Shown here: in pieces, positions 46,706-54,948 of the stretch
Layout of the letters: the number at the start of each line of letters is the position of its first letter
How positions within the stretch are numbered: position 1 is the first letter of the stretch
Source: Bacteroidaceae bacterium
GTDB taxonomy: Bacteria > Bacteroidota > Bacteroidia > Bacteroidales > Bacteroidaceae
Assembly (NCBI GenBank): GCA_902362375.1
Contig: CABIVS010000005.1
Coordinates: 313,278-377,277 of the forward strand
DNA length: 64,000 bases
Direction: 5' to 3'
The notes under the pieces: generated by a model
Databases searched by the model: none
What the model was told of the DNA's origin: nothing
The model's input: the letters and a program-made list of their open reading frames with translations, nothing else
Program-made: the position numbers and the translations under genes

Positions 46706-47932
46706 TTATAAAAGCCTCTTACTTAAATAACGTACAGGATACCACACAGAAAGGAATCCGACTGCCAAAACGGTGATAAAAATAAGTACCACATCCCAAG
46801 CATGAACGCTGACAGGATAGGCGTCTACAACAAAAGTACCACCACCGCCTCCCAATGAAATTATACCAAATTTCTGTTGGATAAAACATAGGATTAAGCC
46901 CAGGACAATACCGGAGATAGCGCCAAAAAGAGAAATGAGACGTCCTTCAAAGAGGAATATTCGGGAGATGAGTTTATCACTAGCTCCAAGACTCCGCAAA
47001 GTTACTACATCATCCTTCTTATCCAAGATCAACATAGAAAGAGAGCCTATCACATTAAAACAGGCTATCATTAAAATAAAAGTGAGGAACAAATAAGAGA
47101 TTAGTTTCTCTATCTCCATAATACGGAAAACATCTGCCTGTTGCTGATAACGATTCTGAACAACAAAATCATCACCTAGTATGTTTTCTATTTTAGATTG
47201 TACCGATGAAGTATTTACATTAGGTTTCAATTTCAATTCCATCGCAGAGACTTCTGTTGTATAATCCAGAAGCTGACGAAGAAAATCAAGAGAAGTCAGA
47301 ATATATTTTCCATCATATTCTTGCTGATTCACCACAAATACGACACCTGGAGAATACAGATAATCACGGTTAAAAGAAGCGCCGGGATTTGCCATGTTCA
47401 CTTTGGCATTTCGCTTGGGAAGATATACCTGAAGAGGATCGACAAACTCCAAACCAGTTCCCAAGGTCGCAACCAATTCCACTCCCATGACGCCATAATT
47501 CACGATCGAATCATGAAGAACAAATTCTCCCGCGCCATAAAGTATGCTGTCTATGGCTGTCAGTTCTTCAAAATTATCCTCCACCCCTTTTAGTACAACC
47601 ATAGCCTGACGGTCCTTGTATTGCACCATTGCATTCTCTTCGAGCGTCTCTGTAAACACCTCCACTTCAGGAAGCGCACAAACCGCACGAATCCGTTCAT
47701 CTTGTGCATCAAAAACCTTTCCTTCACGGACCGTAATTTTCAACTGCGGATCAAAAGCCGTAAAAAAGCTGGCCACCATATCCTGAAAACCATTAAAAAC
47801 AGAAAGAGTGCAAACCAAAGCAAGTGTAGCAAGAGCCACCCCACATACGGAAATGCCGGATATGATATTAATAGCATTATGCTTTTTCTTTGAAAAAAGA
47901 TAACGCCTGGCTATATAAAAAGGAAAGTTCAC
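46706..47932 (-). CDS. FtsX/LolC-LolE-type ABC transporter permease
   Basis: A 408-aa inner-membrane protein of the lipoprotein-releasing (LolCE) type. Four TM segments: about 24-46, then a large periplasmic domain (about 48-265), then three near the C-terminus (about 270-400). Motifs are YIARRYLFSKKKHNAINIIS at the start and MLILDKKDDVVTLRSLGASD before the third TM. It probably acts with a LolD-type ATPase encoded elsewhere to release lipoproteins. Start is GTG at 47932. Last gene of the aroQ-pyk-omt-rbfA run, 17 bp after rbfA. Confidence 0.85.
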   Translation of the reverse strand: MNFPFYIARRYLFSKKKHNAINIISGISVCGVALATLALVCTLSVFNGFQDMVASFFTAFDPQLKITVREGKVFDAQDERIRAVCALPEVEVFTETLEENAMVQYKDRQAMVVLKGVEDNFEELTAIDSILYGAGEFVLHDSIVNYGVMGVELVATLGTGLEFVDPLQVYLPKRNAKVNMANPGASFNRDYLYSPGVVFVVNQQEYDGKYILTSLDFLRQLLDYTTEVSAMELKLKPNVNTSSVQSKIENILGDDFVVQNRYQQQADVFRIMEIEKLISYLFLTFILMIACFNVIGSLSMLILDKKDDVVTLRSLGASDKLISRIFLFEGRLISLFGAISGIVLGLILCFIQQKFGIISLGGGGGTFVVDAYPVSVHAWDVVLIFITVLAVGFLSVWYPVRYLSKRLL

Positions 47933-47949
47933 CTCTGCAATGAGTTATT

Positions 47950-48282
47950 TCACTTCAGCAATGAATCTATTTTCTCAATATAATCCAATGAATCATCCAC
48001 GAAGAATTTCAGTTCAGGAATGATACGTAGCTGGTGACGTACACGAGTCCCAAGCTCATAACGAATGGATTTCATATTGTTATTGATATTCTTCACCATC
48101 TCTTCTGCTTTCTCTGAAGGGAAAACACTGAGGTAGACACGGGCAATACTCATATCAGGACTAATGCGAACTGCGCTAACAGAGACCAGTGTACCCGGCA
48201 TGGACTTTGTTTGAAGCAGGAATATCTCACTTAGTTCTTTTTGCAATAGGCGAGATATCTTATTCTGTCTGGTTGTTTCCAT
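47950..48282 (-). CDS. rbfA: 30S ribosome-binding factor A
   Basis: A 110-aa KH-fold assembly factor that matures the 16S rRNA 5' end in the 30S subunit and helps in the cold. Starts TRQNKISRLLQKELSEIFL and keeps VSAVRISPDMSIARVYLSVF and the C-terminal LRIIPELKFFVDDSLDYIEK, all typical. Length is normal. It sits in a tight minus-strand run between the O-methyltransferase (16 bp upstream) and the permease. Confidence 0.93.
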   Translation of the reverse strand: METTRQNKISRLLQKELSEIFLLQTKSMPGTLVSVSAVRISPDMSIARVYLSVFPSEKAEEMVKNINNNMKSIRYELGTRVRHQLRIIPELKFFVDDSLDYIEKIDSLLK

Positions 48283-48298
48283 AAAGTTATTTACTATT

Positions 48299-48955
48299 TT
48301 ACGATTTACTACTTACTATTTTCTTCCTTATGATCGTTAATCCGTCACGTAAAGGCAATATCACTTTTTCCACTCGCACATCTTCCGCCACCAAATCATT
48401 GAAGGCTTTAATACCAATCGTCTGTGCATCCGTGTTGCGAGGCTGTTCGAGAACATGACCGTCCCACAAAGTATTATCAGCAATGATATATCCGCCTGCA
48501 GATAGATGCACCAACGTCATCTCGTAATATTCAATGTACTTACGCTTATCACCATCAATAAAAGCCATATCAAAGGTAACACCTAAACGCGGAACAAGTT
48601 CTAAAGCATCACCTATATAAAAACGAATTTTATCGGCAAATGGTGATTTTTCCAACCATGGACGGGTAAAATCCTCTTGTTCATCATTGATCTCAAACGT
48701 ATGCAACATTCCACCTTCGGCCAGACCTTCCGCCAGACAAAGGGCAGAATAACCACTATACGTTCCTATTTCCAATATCTGACAGGGGCGAATCATTTCT
48801 ACAAACATTTTCAGCATCCGTCCCTGCAAATGCCCGGAAGCCATACGAGGACGGAGCAGTTTTACATGTGTGTCCCGGTAGAGCGATTTTAAATAATCGC
48901 TCTCGGGATCAATATGCTGCAAAATATATTCGTCTATCGATTCGGTTTCCTGCAT
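48299..48955 (-). CDS. SAM-dependent O-methyltransferase (class I, COMT-like)
   Basis: A 218-aa cytosolic methyltransferase of the O-methyltransferase family 3. The SAM-binding motif is QILEIGTYSGYSALCLAEGL; the metal/catalytic Asp region is DMAFIDGDKRKYIEYYE, followed by GGYIIADNTLWDGHV and a C-terminal LPLRDGLTIIRKK. The physiological substrate is not known; relatives methylate catechol-like compounds or tRNA hydroxyuridine (TrmR-like). Located 18 bp downstream of pyk. Confidence 0.9.
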   Translation of the reverse strand: MQETESIDEYILQHIDPESDYLKSLYRDTHVKLLRPRMASGHLQGRMLKMFVEMIRPCQILEIGTYSGYSALCLAEGLAEGGMLHTFEINDEQEDFTRPWLEKSPFADKIRFYIGDALELVPRLGVTFDMAFIDGDKRKYIEYYEMTLVHLSAGGYIIADNTLWDGHVLEQPRNTDAQTIGIKAFNDLVAEDVRVEKVILPLRDGLTIIRKKIVSSKS

Positions 48956-48973
48956 AAAAGTAGCTCTTACAAA

Positions 48974-50431
48974 TTACAAATAGCGGTTGTTATTAGGCAA
49001 TACAGTCTCCTCTGCATGCTTCAGAGCATCTTCCACCACATTAATTTCAAGGAATGATGTTTTCGTTCCCGCCTTACCACTACTCAAATAACCAACCATG
49101 TCAGAAGGCTGTAAACGACCTTCTTTCAACAAACGACGCAATGCTGCAAAGTAATACTCCTGCCCGTTAGCCAGTTCCGGCATATAGATAGCTTCCACAC
49201 CATAAGACAAAGCCAAATGACGCATCGTCTTTTCTTTATAACAGATAGCCAACACCGGATACTTTCCACGGAAAGCTGCCAAGTTACGGGCAGTGCGTCC
49301 GCTATAGCTATCAGTAATAATGGCACGTATTTTTAGTTTAGAGGTAGCTTTCACTGCCTGTTTAGCAAGGAATGCCGTAACATCATTACTATTCTCATCC
49401 AATGGAATACGGATATCATTTTCCTCCAATTTATCTTTTTCAGCCTGGGCAGCAATCTTAGTCATTGTTCTCACAGCCTCTACCGGATACTTACCATAAG
49501 CAGTTTCCCCACTCAACATCAATGCATCTGTACGATAGTAGATTGCATTAGCAATATCAGTCACTTCCGCACGAGTCGGACGAGGGTTATTTATCATCGT
49601 ATGGAGCATCTGAGTAGCAACGATTACCGGCTTCTTTGCCAAAATACATTTGCGAATCAGTACACGCTGGATCCCCGGAATACGTTCCTGAGGCACTTCG
49701 ATACCCAAGTCACCACGGGCCACCATTACACCATCTGCCACTTCCAGAATTTCATCGATATTATCTACCCCTTCCTGATTCTCAATCTTAGCAATAATCT
49801 TGATATCACTATTATGAGCATCCAGAATTTCACGAATATCAAGCACATCCTGACGATTGCGTACAAAAGAATGAGCGATAAAATCAATATCCTTTTCAAT
49901 AGCGTAAAGGATATTGTTACGGTCTTTTTCCGTTAATGAAGGAAGATTAATGCGAACACCCGGAACATTTACGCTCTTACGGCTTCCCAAAGTAGCATCG
50001 TTCTTGACTTCACACAACAAATAATCGTTAGTCTTATCAATAACTTCCAGTTCCAGATCACCATCATCAATCAGGATCGTACCACCGATATTCAGATCGG
50101 ACACAAAGTTCGGGTATGAAACAGCAATACATTCACGGGTTGTCTCCAAATCCGGATTACCTACAATCTTTACTTTATCACCTGTCTTATATGGAATTGG
50201 TTCTGCATTAGCCGTCGTACGAACTTCCGGACCTTTTGTATCCATCAAGATCGCAATACGGTTGGACACAGCACGTACATTTGCAATCAAAGCTTCAAAA
50301 CCTTCACGGCTAGCGTGCGCTGTATTCATACGCACCACATTCATCCCAGCTTCAAACAACTGTTTTATAAAATCCACATCGCAACGTCTATCCGAGATGG
50401 AAGCCACAATTTTAGTCTGTTTCAATAACAT
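48974..50431 (-). CDS. pyk: Pyruvate kinase
   Basis: Glycolytic enzyme making pyruvate and ATP from phosphoenolpyruvate and ADP. The 485-aa protein has the full order: N-terminal strand KQTKIVASISDRRCDVDFI, barrel with VVRMNTAHASREGF, inserted B domain (about 70-165), the active-site motif IIAKIENQEGVDN and MVARGDLGIEVPQER, and the C-terminal domain (about 350-475). Length is standard. Between aroQ (38 bp upstream) and the methyltransferase gene. Confidence 0.97.
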   Translation of the reverse strand: MLLKQTKIVASISDRRCDVDFIKQLFEAGMNVVRMNTAHASREGFEALIANVRAVSNRIAILMDTKGPEVRTTANAEPIPYKTGDKVKIVGNPDLETTRECIAVSYPNFVSDLNIGGTILIDDGDLELEVIDKTNDYLLCEVKNDATLGSRKSVNVPGVRINLPSLTEKDRNNILYAIEKDIDFIAHSFVRNRQDVLDIREILDAHNSDIKIIAKIENQEGVDNIDEILEVADGVMVARGDLGIEVPQERIPGIQRVLIRKCILAKKPVIVATQMLHTMINNPRPTRAEVTDIANAIYYRTDALMLSGETAYGKYPVEAVRTMTKIAAQAEKDKLEENDIRIPLDENSNDVTAFLAKQAVKATSKLKIRAIITDSYSGRTARNLAAFRGKYPVLAICYKEKTMRHLALSYGVEAIYMPELANGQEYYFAALRRLLKEGRLQPSDMVGYLSSGKAGTKTSFLEINVVEDALKHAEETVLPNNNRYL

Positions 50432-50469
50432 AGTCTTTCTACCTATTATATATTATATTACCTTATTTA

Positions 50470-50889
50470 TTATCTATCTAACAAAGCTTCCAAGGCCAAA
50501 CGGTACGAATTCAACCCAAAGCCACAAATCACTCCCTTGCAGGCACAAGCAATCATCGATACGTGTCGGAAAGACTCCCGACTATGCACATTGGAAATAT
50601 GTACCTCAATCACCGGAGACGTCACAGAGCGAATAGCATCCTGCAAGGCTATGGAAGTATGTGTATACGCACCTGCATTCAGAATAATGCCATCCACATC
50701 AAATCCCACCTGCTGTATGCAGTCTATCATTTCACCCTCAATATTCGATTGAAAATAGTCGATCTCCACGTCAACGTATCTTTTGCGAAGATCAGCCAAG
50801 TAATCTTCAAATGTAACGCTTCCGTAAATGGAAGGTTCACGCTTACCCAACAGATTAATATTCGGGCCATTAATAATTTGTATCTTCAT
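50470..50889 (-). CDS. aroQ: 3-dehydroquinate dehydratase, type II
   Basis: Shikimate-pathway enzyme, third step, converting 3-dehydroquinate to 3-dehydroshikimate. The 139-aa protein begins MKIQIINGPNINLLGKREP and contains the catalytic Tyr in PSIYGSVTFED, FFQSNIEGEMIDCIQ, ILNAGAYTHTSIALQDAI and EVHISNVHSRESFRH. The frame is open upstream to 50973, but those codons run through the divergent promoter region, so the ATG at 50889 is the start. First gene of the operon, divergent from xerD. Confidence 0.96.
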   Translation of the reverse strand: MKIQIINGPNINLLGKREPSIYGSVTFEDYLADLRKRYVDVEIDYFQSNIEGEMIDCIQQVGFDVDGIILNAGAYTHTSIALQDAIRSVTSPVIEVHISNVHSRESFRHVSMIACACKGVICGFGLNSYRLALEALLDR

Positions 50890-50912
50890 CGCGCAATCCT
50901 GTTTTTTATATA

Positions 50913-50920
50913 CCTTTGTA
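50913..50920 (+). promoter_or_regulatory. xerD promoter -7 box
   Basis: TACCTTTG is an exact TAnnTTTG match 42 bp before the xerD ATG. It lies within 25 bp of a minus-strand -7 box for aroQ. Confidence 0.55.
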
Positions 50921-50944
50921 TTCAAAGAACAATATTTCAAGGTG

Positions 50945-50952
50945 CAAAGGTA
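50945..50952 (-). promoter_or_regulatory. aroQ promoter -7 box
   Basis: On the minus strand TACCTTTG is an exact TAnnTTTG match 55 bp upstream of the aroQ ATG, with a GTTG near the -33 position. Together with the xerD box it makes two face-to-face promoters whose start sites should overlap by roughly 15 bp. Confidence 0.6.
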
Positions 50953-50962
50953 GAAAAAAGAA

Positions 50963-51922
50963 ATGGAAATCAACGAAAAAAAGAGGAAGAAGGAACAACA
51001 AGACGTGATAATCAGGAAGTATCAGCAGTATCTCAAACTGGAAAAGTCTTTATCTCCTAATACGCTGGATGCCTATCTTACGGATTTGGACAAACTGATA
51101 AACTTTTTAGAGCAGGAAAAGATAGATATATTAGACGTATGTTTATCTGATCTTCAACATTTTGCAGCCGGATTACACGACATTGGCATTCACCCTCGTT
51201 CACAGGCCCGCATCTTATCAGGAATCAAATCATTCTTCCGTTTTCTCATCATTGAAGACTACTTGGAAGCAGACCCCAGTGAGTTGTTAGAAGGACCTAA
51301 AATAGGCTTTAAACTTCCTGAAGTACTGACTGTGGAGGAAATTGACCGGATCATCTCTGCCGTTGACCGCAGCAAAACCGAAGGACAGCGAAACAGAGCT
51401 ATTTTAGAGACATTATACAGTTGCGGACTTCGCGTATCGGAGCTTGTCACTCTCAAGCTGTCCGACCTTTATTTTGATGAAGGTTTTATCAAAGTAGAAG
51501 GAAAAGGAAGCAAACAGCGCCTCGTCCCCATCTCTCCGCGAGCCATTAATGAAATAAAACTTTACATACCAGACCGCAATCAAATTGAAGTTAAAAAAGG
51601 GCATGAGGATTTCGTTTTCGTCAGCCAACGGAGAGGCAAAGGACTTTCCCGGATTATGATCTTTCACATGATAAAAGAATTAGCGGAAAAAGCAGGTATT
51701 ACCAAAAACATCAGTCCGCACACTTTCCGGCATTCCTTCGCCACTCATTTACTGGAAGGTGGAGCCAATTTGCGAGCTATTCAATGCATGCTCGGACATG
51801 AATCTATTGCGACAACGGAAATCTATACACATATCGACCGCAACATGCTTCGTAGTGAGATTATTGAGCATCACCCGCGAAATATCAAGTACCGGAAAGA
51901 AAAAGAGGAGTTATTTCATTAA
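50963..51922 (+). CDS. xerD: Tyrosine recombinase XerD
   Basis: Site-specific recombinase that, with XerC, resolves chromosome dimers at dif. The 319-aa protein has an N-terminal SAM-like core-binding domain (about 15-105) and the catalytic domain (about 125-310) with Arg in CGLRVSELVTLKL, Lys in EGKGSKQRLVPI, HTFRHSFATHLLEGG, His in MLGHESIATTEIYTHID, and the Tyr nucleophile in the last motif. All catalytic residues are present. The start matches the usual N-terminal extension. It is flanked by core genes, with no sign of a mobile element. Confidence 0.93.
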   Translation: MEINEKKRKKEQQDVIIRKYQQYLKLEKSLSPNTLDAYLTDLDKLINFLEQEKIDILDVCLSDLQHFAAGLHDIGIHPRSQARILSGIKSFFRFLIIEDYLEADPSELLEGPKIGFKLPEVLTVEEIDRIISAVDRSKTEGQRNRAILETLYSCGLRVSELVTLKLSDLYFDEGFIKVEGKGSKQRLVPISPRAINEIKLYIPDRNQIEVKKGHEDFVFVSQRRGKGLSRIMIFHMIKELAEKAGITKNISPHTFRHSFATHLLEGGANLRAIQCMLGHESIATTEIYTHIDRNMLRSEIIEHHPRNIKYRKEKEELFH

Positions 51923-51970
51923 ATTATGATAAAATCAGCCCCTTATCTATATATTTATATTAAGAATTAA

Positions 51971-51978
51971 TATCTTTG
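51971..51978 (+). promoter_or_regulatory. Promoter -7 box of the TPR/OmpA-like lipoprotein gene
   Basis: TATCTTTG is an exact TAnnTTTG match giving a leader of about 70 nt. The leader includes GCGAGCAGAAGGAGG and is otherwise unstructured by eye. Confidence 0.65.
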
Positions 51979-52057
51979 CGTTACTTTTTCTGTGCGAGCA
52001 GAAGGAGGTTGACAAATAGACGATATTTCAATTACAAACATTTAATTTATACCTAAA

Positions 52058-53752
52058 ATGACTAAGAAGTTGTACTTGCCTTTACTCATGGCAATGGTTG
52101 TTGCATTATTCTCTTCTTGCAGCAAAAAAATGGGTGAATTATCAGCTGATTACTTCACTGTTACTCCGCAAGTGCTGGAGGCAGTAGGTGGTAAAGTTCC
52201 TGCGACCATCAATGGTAAATTTCCTGAAAAGTATTTCAACAAGAAAGCGGTTGTAGAAGTTACTCCGGTTTTGAAATGGAATGGCGGCGAAGCTAAAGGC
52301 CAACCAGCTACTTTCCAAGGTGAAAAAGTGGAAGGTAACGACCAGTCTATCTCTTACAAGATGGGCGGTAGCTACACTATGAAAACTTCTTTCGACTATG
52401 TTCCGGAAATGGCTAAGTCTGAATTGTACCTGGAATTCAAAGCTACTATCGGTAAGAAAGTAGTTACTATTCCTGCTGTGAAAATTGCTGATGGTGTAAT
52501 TTCTACTTCTGAATTAGTAAACAATACATTAGGTAACGCTAACCCTGCATTGGGCGAAGACGCTTTCCAACGTATCATTAAAGAAAAACACGATGCTAAC
52601 ATCATGTTCTTGATCCAACAGGCTAACATTCGTTCCAGCGAATTGAAGACTGCTAAGGAATTCAACAAAGAAGTAGCTAACGTAAACGAAGCTGCTAACA
52701 AGAAGATCAGCAACATCGAAGTTTCTGCATACGCTTCTCCTGATGGTGGTGTAAGCTTGAATACAACTCTTGCTGAAAACCGCGAAGACAACACAACTAA
52801 GCTGTTGAGCAAAGACCTGAAGAAAGCAAAAATCGACGCTCCGATCGATGCTAAATATACTGCACAGGACTGGGAAGGTTTCCAAGAATTAGTTTCTAAA
52901 TCTAACATCCAAGACAAAGAGTTGATCCTCCGCGTTATTGCAATGTACCAAGATCCTGCTCAAAGAGAAAGCGAAATCAAAAACATCTCTGCTGTATACA
53001 AAGAATTAGCCAACACTATTCTTCCTCAGTTGCGTCGTTCTCGTTTGACTTTGAACTATGAAATCATCGGTAAGTCTGACGAAGAAATCACTAAACTGGC
53101 TTCTTCTAATCCTTCTGAACTGAATGTAGAAGAATTGCTGTATGCTGCTACACTGACTAGCGATCCTGCTAAACAAGAAGCTATCTATACTCAAGCTACC
53201 AAACAATTCCCGAACGATTACCGTGGTTACAACAACTTGGGTAAATTAGCTTACCAGGCTGGTAACATTGACAAAGCTGAATCTTACTTCAAGAAAGCTG
53301 CCAGCGTTAATGCTACTCCTGAAGTTAACATGAACTTAGGTTTGATCTCTTTGATGAAGGGTGACAAAACTGCTGCAGAAGCATACTTCGGTAAAGCTGC
53401 CGGAACAAAAGAACTTGGCGAATCTATGGGTAACCTGTACATCGCTCAAGGTCAATATGAAAGAGCAGTTAACTCATTCGGTGACTCTAAGACTAACAGT
53501 GCTGCTTTGGCTCAAATCCTTGCTAAGGACTACAACAAAGCTAAAAACACATTGGCTAACGTAACAAGACCGGATGCTTACACTGACTACCTGATGGCAG
53601 TTTTAGGTGCTAGAACTAACAATTCTTCTATGGTAACAAGCAGCTTGAAGAGCGCAGTTGCTAAAGATTCTTCATTAGCTAAGAAAGCAGCTACTGACCT
53701 GGAATTTGCAAAATACTTCACAAATGCAGATTTCATGAGCATCATTAAATAA
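52058..53752 (+). CDS. TPR and OmpA-like lipoprotein, probably an abundant envelope protein
   Basis: A 564-aa lipoprotein with signal and lipobox FSSC. The N-terminal half is beta-rich (about 25-160). An OmpA-like stretch follows (about 195-250), where ISNIEVSAYASPDGGVSLNT and LAENREDNT mirror the peptidoglycan-binding motif. The C-terminal half has TPR units (DYRGYNNLGKLAYQAGNIDK, EVNMNLGLISLMKGDKTAAE). Codons are strongly restricted (GCT, GAA, AAC, GGT), unlike most neighbours, which suggests very high expression. Own promoter and a strong terminator. Likely links the outer membrane to the cell wall or serves as a scaffold; the function is inferred. Confidence 0.8.
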   Translation: MTKKLYLPLLMAMVVALFSSCSKKMGELSADYFTVTPQVLEAVGGKVPATINGKFPEKYFNKKAVVEVTPVLKWNGGEAKGQPATFQGEKVEGNDQSISYKMGGSYTMKTSFDYVPEMAKSELYLEFKATIGKKVVTIPAVKIADGVISTSELVNNTLGNANPALGEDAFQRIIKEKHDANIMFLIQQANIRSSELKTAKEFNKEVANVNEAANKKISNIEVSAYASPDGGVSLNTTLAENREDNTTKLLSKDLKKAKIDAPIDAKYTAQDWEGFQELVSKSNIQDKELILRVIAMYQDPAQRESEIKNISAVYKELANTILPQLRRSRLTLNYEIIGKSDEEITKLASSNPSELNVEELLYAATLTSDPAKQEAIYTQATKQFPNDYRGYNNLGKLAYQAGNIDKAESYFKKAASVNATPEVNMNLGLISLMKGDKTAAEAYFGKAAGTKELGESMGNLYIAQGQYERAVNSFGDSKTNSAALAQILAKDYNKAKNTLANVTRPDAYTDYLMAVLGARTNNSSMVTSSLKSAVAKDSSLAKKAATDLEFAKYFTNADFMSIIK

Positions 53753-53779
53753 GAGAATTACCACTCTATTTTAAATATT

Positions 53780-53823
53780 AAGAATTGCCTGTCATTATAA
53801 ATGACGGGCAATTCTTTTTTTTT
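53780..53823 (+). terminator. Strong terminator of the TPR/OmpA-like gene
   Basis: A 17-bp stem (53780-53796 with 53800-53816, one G-T pair) and a 3-nt loop are followed by a run of T reaching 53823. It is the strongest terminator in the window, fitting a highly expressed gene. Confidence 0.9.
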
Positions 53824-53864
53824 ATCCATAAAAACCGTACTTTCGCAGAAAAGAATTCAAAGCA

Positions 53865-54935
53865 ATGAAAAAGAGCAGCATTTTAATCCTCATAATCATC
53901 TGTCTGTGCGGTTGTGGCAAATCGTCTAAGAAAACAAGCATAACCGGAGAAATCAAGGGACTGGGTACAGATACGCTCTACCTGTACGGAATGGACGAAT
54001 CCTTTGACCGGATAGATACTATTTTCGCGAAAGGAGACAAATTCTCCTACACCACCTCCATAGATACCATAACTTCGGCCTATCTGCTGATTGACAACCA
54101 AATAGAATATCCGATCTTCCTCGATAAAGGAAACCAAATCAAGATAAAAGGAAATATAGACCACCCCGAATTTCTGGACATCAACGGGAATAGATATAAT
54201 GAAGAGTTCACAGCCTTTCAGAAAGAGCTGAGTAGTTTAAACAACCCTTCCGAAAAAGATTTAGAGCAAAAGGCGGAAGAATTCATCAGGATACATCATT
54301 CTTCTTTTGTCAGTCTTTACCTGTTGGATAAATACTTTGTGCAGAAAGACTCTCCTGATTTCAACAAGATAAAGAAATTAATTGAAGTCATGACAGGAAT
54401 ACTGCAAGACAAGCTATATATCGAGAAATTGAACGAAGCTATCTCCTTGTCCGAAAAGACAGAGACAGGCAAATATGCTCCGTTTTTCAGCCTGCCCAAT
54501 ATAAAAGGAGAGAAAATTACCCGTTCATCCGAAGATTTCAAAAAGAAGAATCTGTTAATCAACTTCTGGGCCTCATGGGCAGATAGTATCTCCAATCATC
54601 AAAGCAACAGCGAGTTAAAAGAACTTTATAAGAAGTACAAAAAGAACAAACACATCGCTATGCTCGGAGTCTCCTTTGATATGGACAAGAAGGAATGGCA
54701 GGATGCTATTAAACGCGATACGCTAAATTGGGAACAAGTTTGTGATTTTGGTGGATTGAATTCCGAGGTTGCCAAACAATATGCTATCAAACAAGTTCCC
54801 AGCAACATTCTTTTGGCAGCAGACGGCAAGATTCTGGCAAAAAACCTCAAAGGAGAGCAGCTGAAAAAGAAAATTGAAGAAGTAGTCACAGCAGCTGAAG
54901 AAAAGGAAAAACAAGACAATAAAAAGAAAAAATAA
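53865..54935 (+). CDS. TlpA-like thioredoxin-fold lipoprotein lacking the CxxC motif
   Basis: A 356-aa lipoprotein (lipobox LCGC, acyl Cys17) with an N-terminal DUF4369-like beta domain (about 25-115), a helical linker, and a C-terminal thioredoxin/AhpC-like domain (about 203-340; APFFSLPNIKGEKITRSSED, VSFDMDKKEWQDA, KQVPSNILLAADGKILAKNL). Where active TlpA proteins read WCxxC, this one reads WADSIS (Trp238-Ala239 to Ile242), so both redox cysteines are missing. The cis-Pro (VPSN) is kept. It ends in a Lys-rich tail. It probably cannot do thiol exchange and may bind partners instead. Lies 13 bp before the YifB gene. Confidence 0.82.
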   Translation: MKKSSILILIIICLCGCGKSSKKTSITGEIKGLGTDTLYLYGMDESFDRIDTIFAKGDKFSYTTSIDTITSAYLLIDNQIEYPIFLDKGNQIKIKGNIDHPEFLDINGNRYNEEFTAFQKELSSLNNPSEKDLEQKAEEFIRIHHSSFVSLYLLDKYFVQKDSPDFNKIKKLIEVMTGILQDKLYIEKLNEAISLSEKTETGKYAPFFSLPNIKGEKITRSSEDFKKKNLLINFWASWADSISNHQSNSELKELYKKYKKNKHIAMLGVSFDMDKKEWQDAIKRDTLNWEQVCDFGGLNSEVAKQYAIKQVPSNILLAADGKILAKNLKGEQLKKKIEEVVTAAEEKEKQDNKKKK

Positions 54936-54948
54936 CCTGTAAGCAAAC

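Noticed and set aside
50963..51922. Tyrosine recombinase considered as an integrase of a mobile element
   Set aside because: It has the XerD length and motifs, core neighbours on both sides, and no att-like repeats or element genes.
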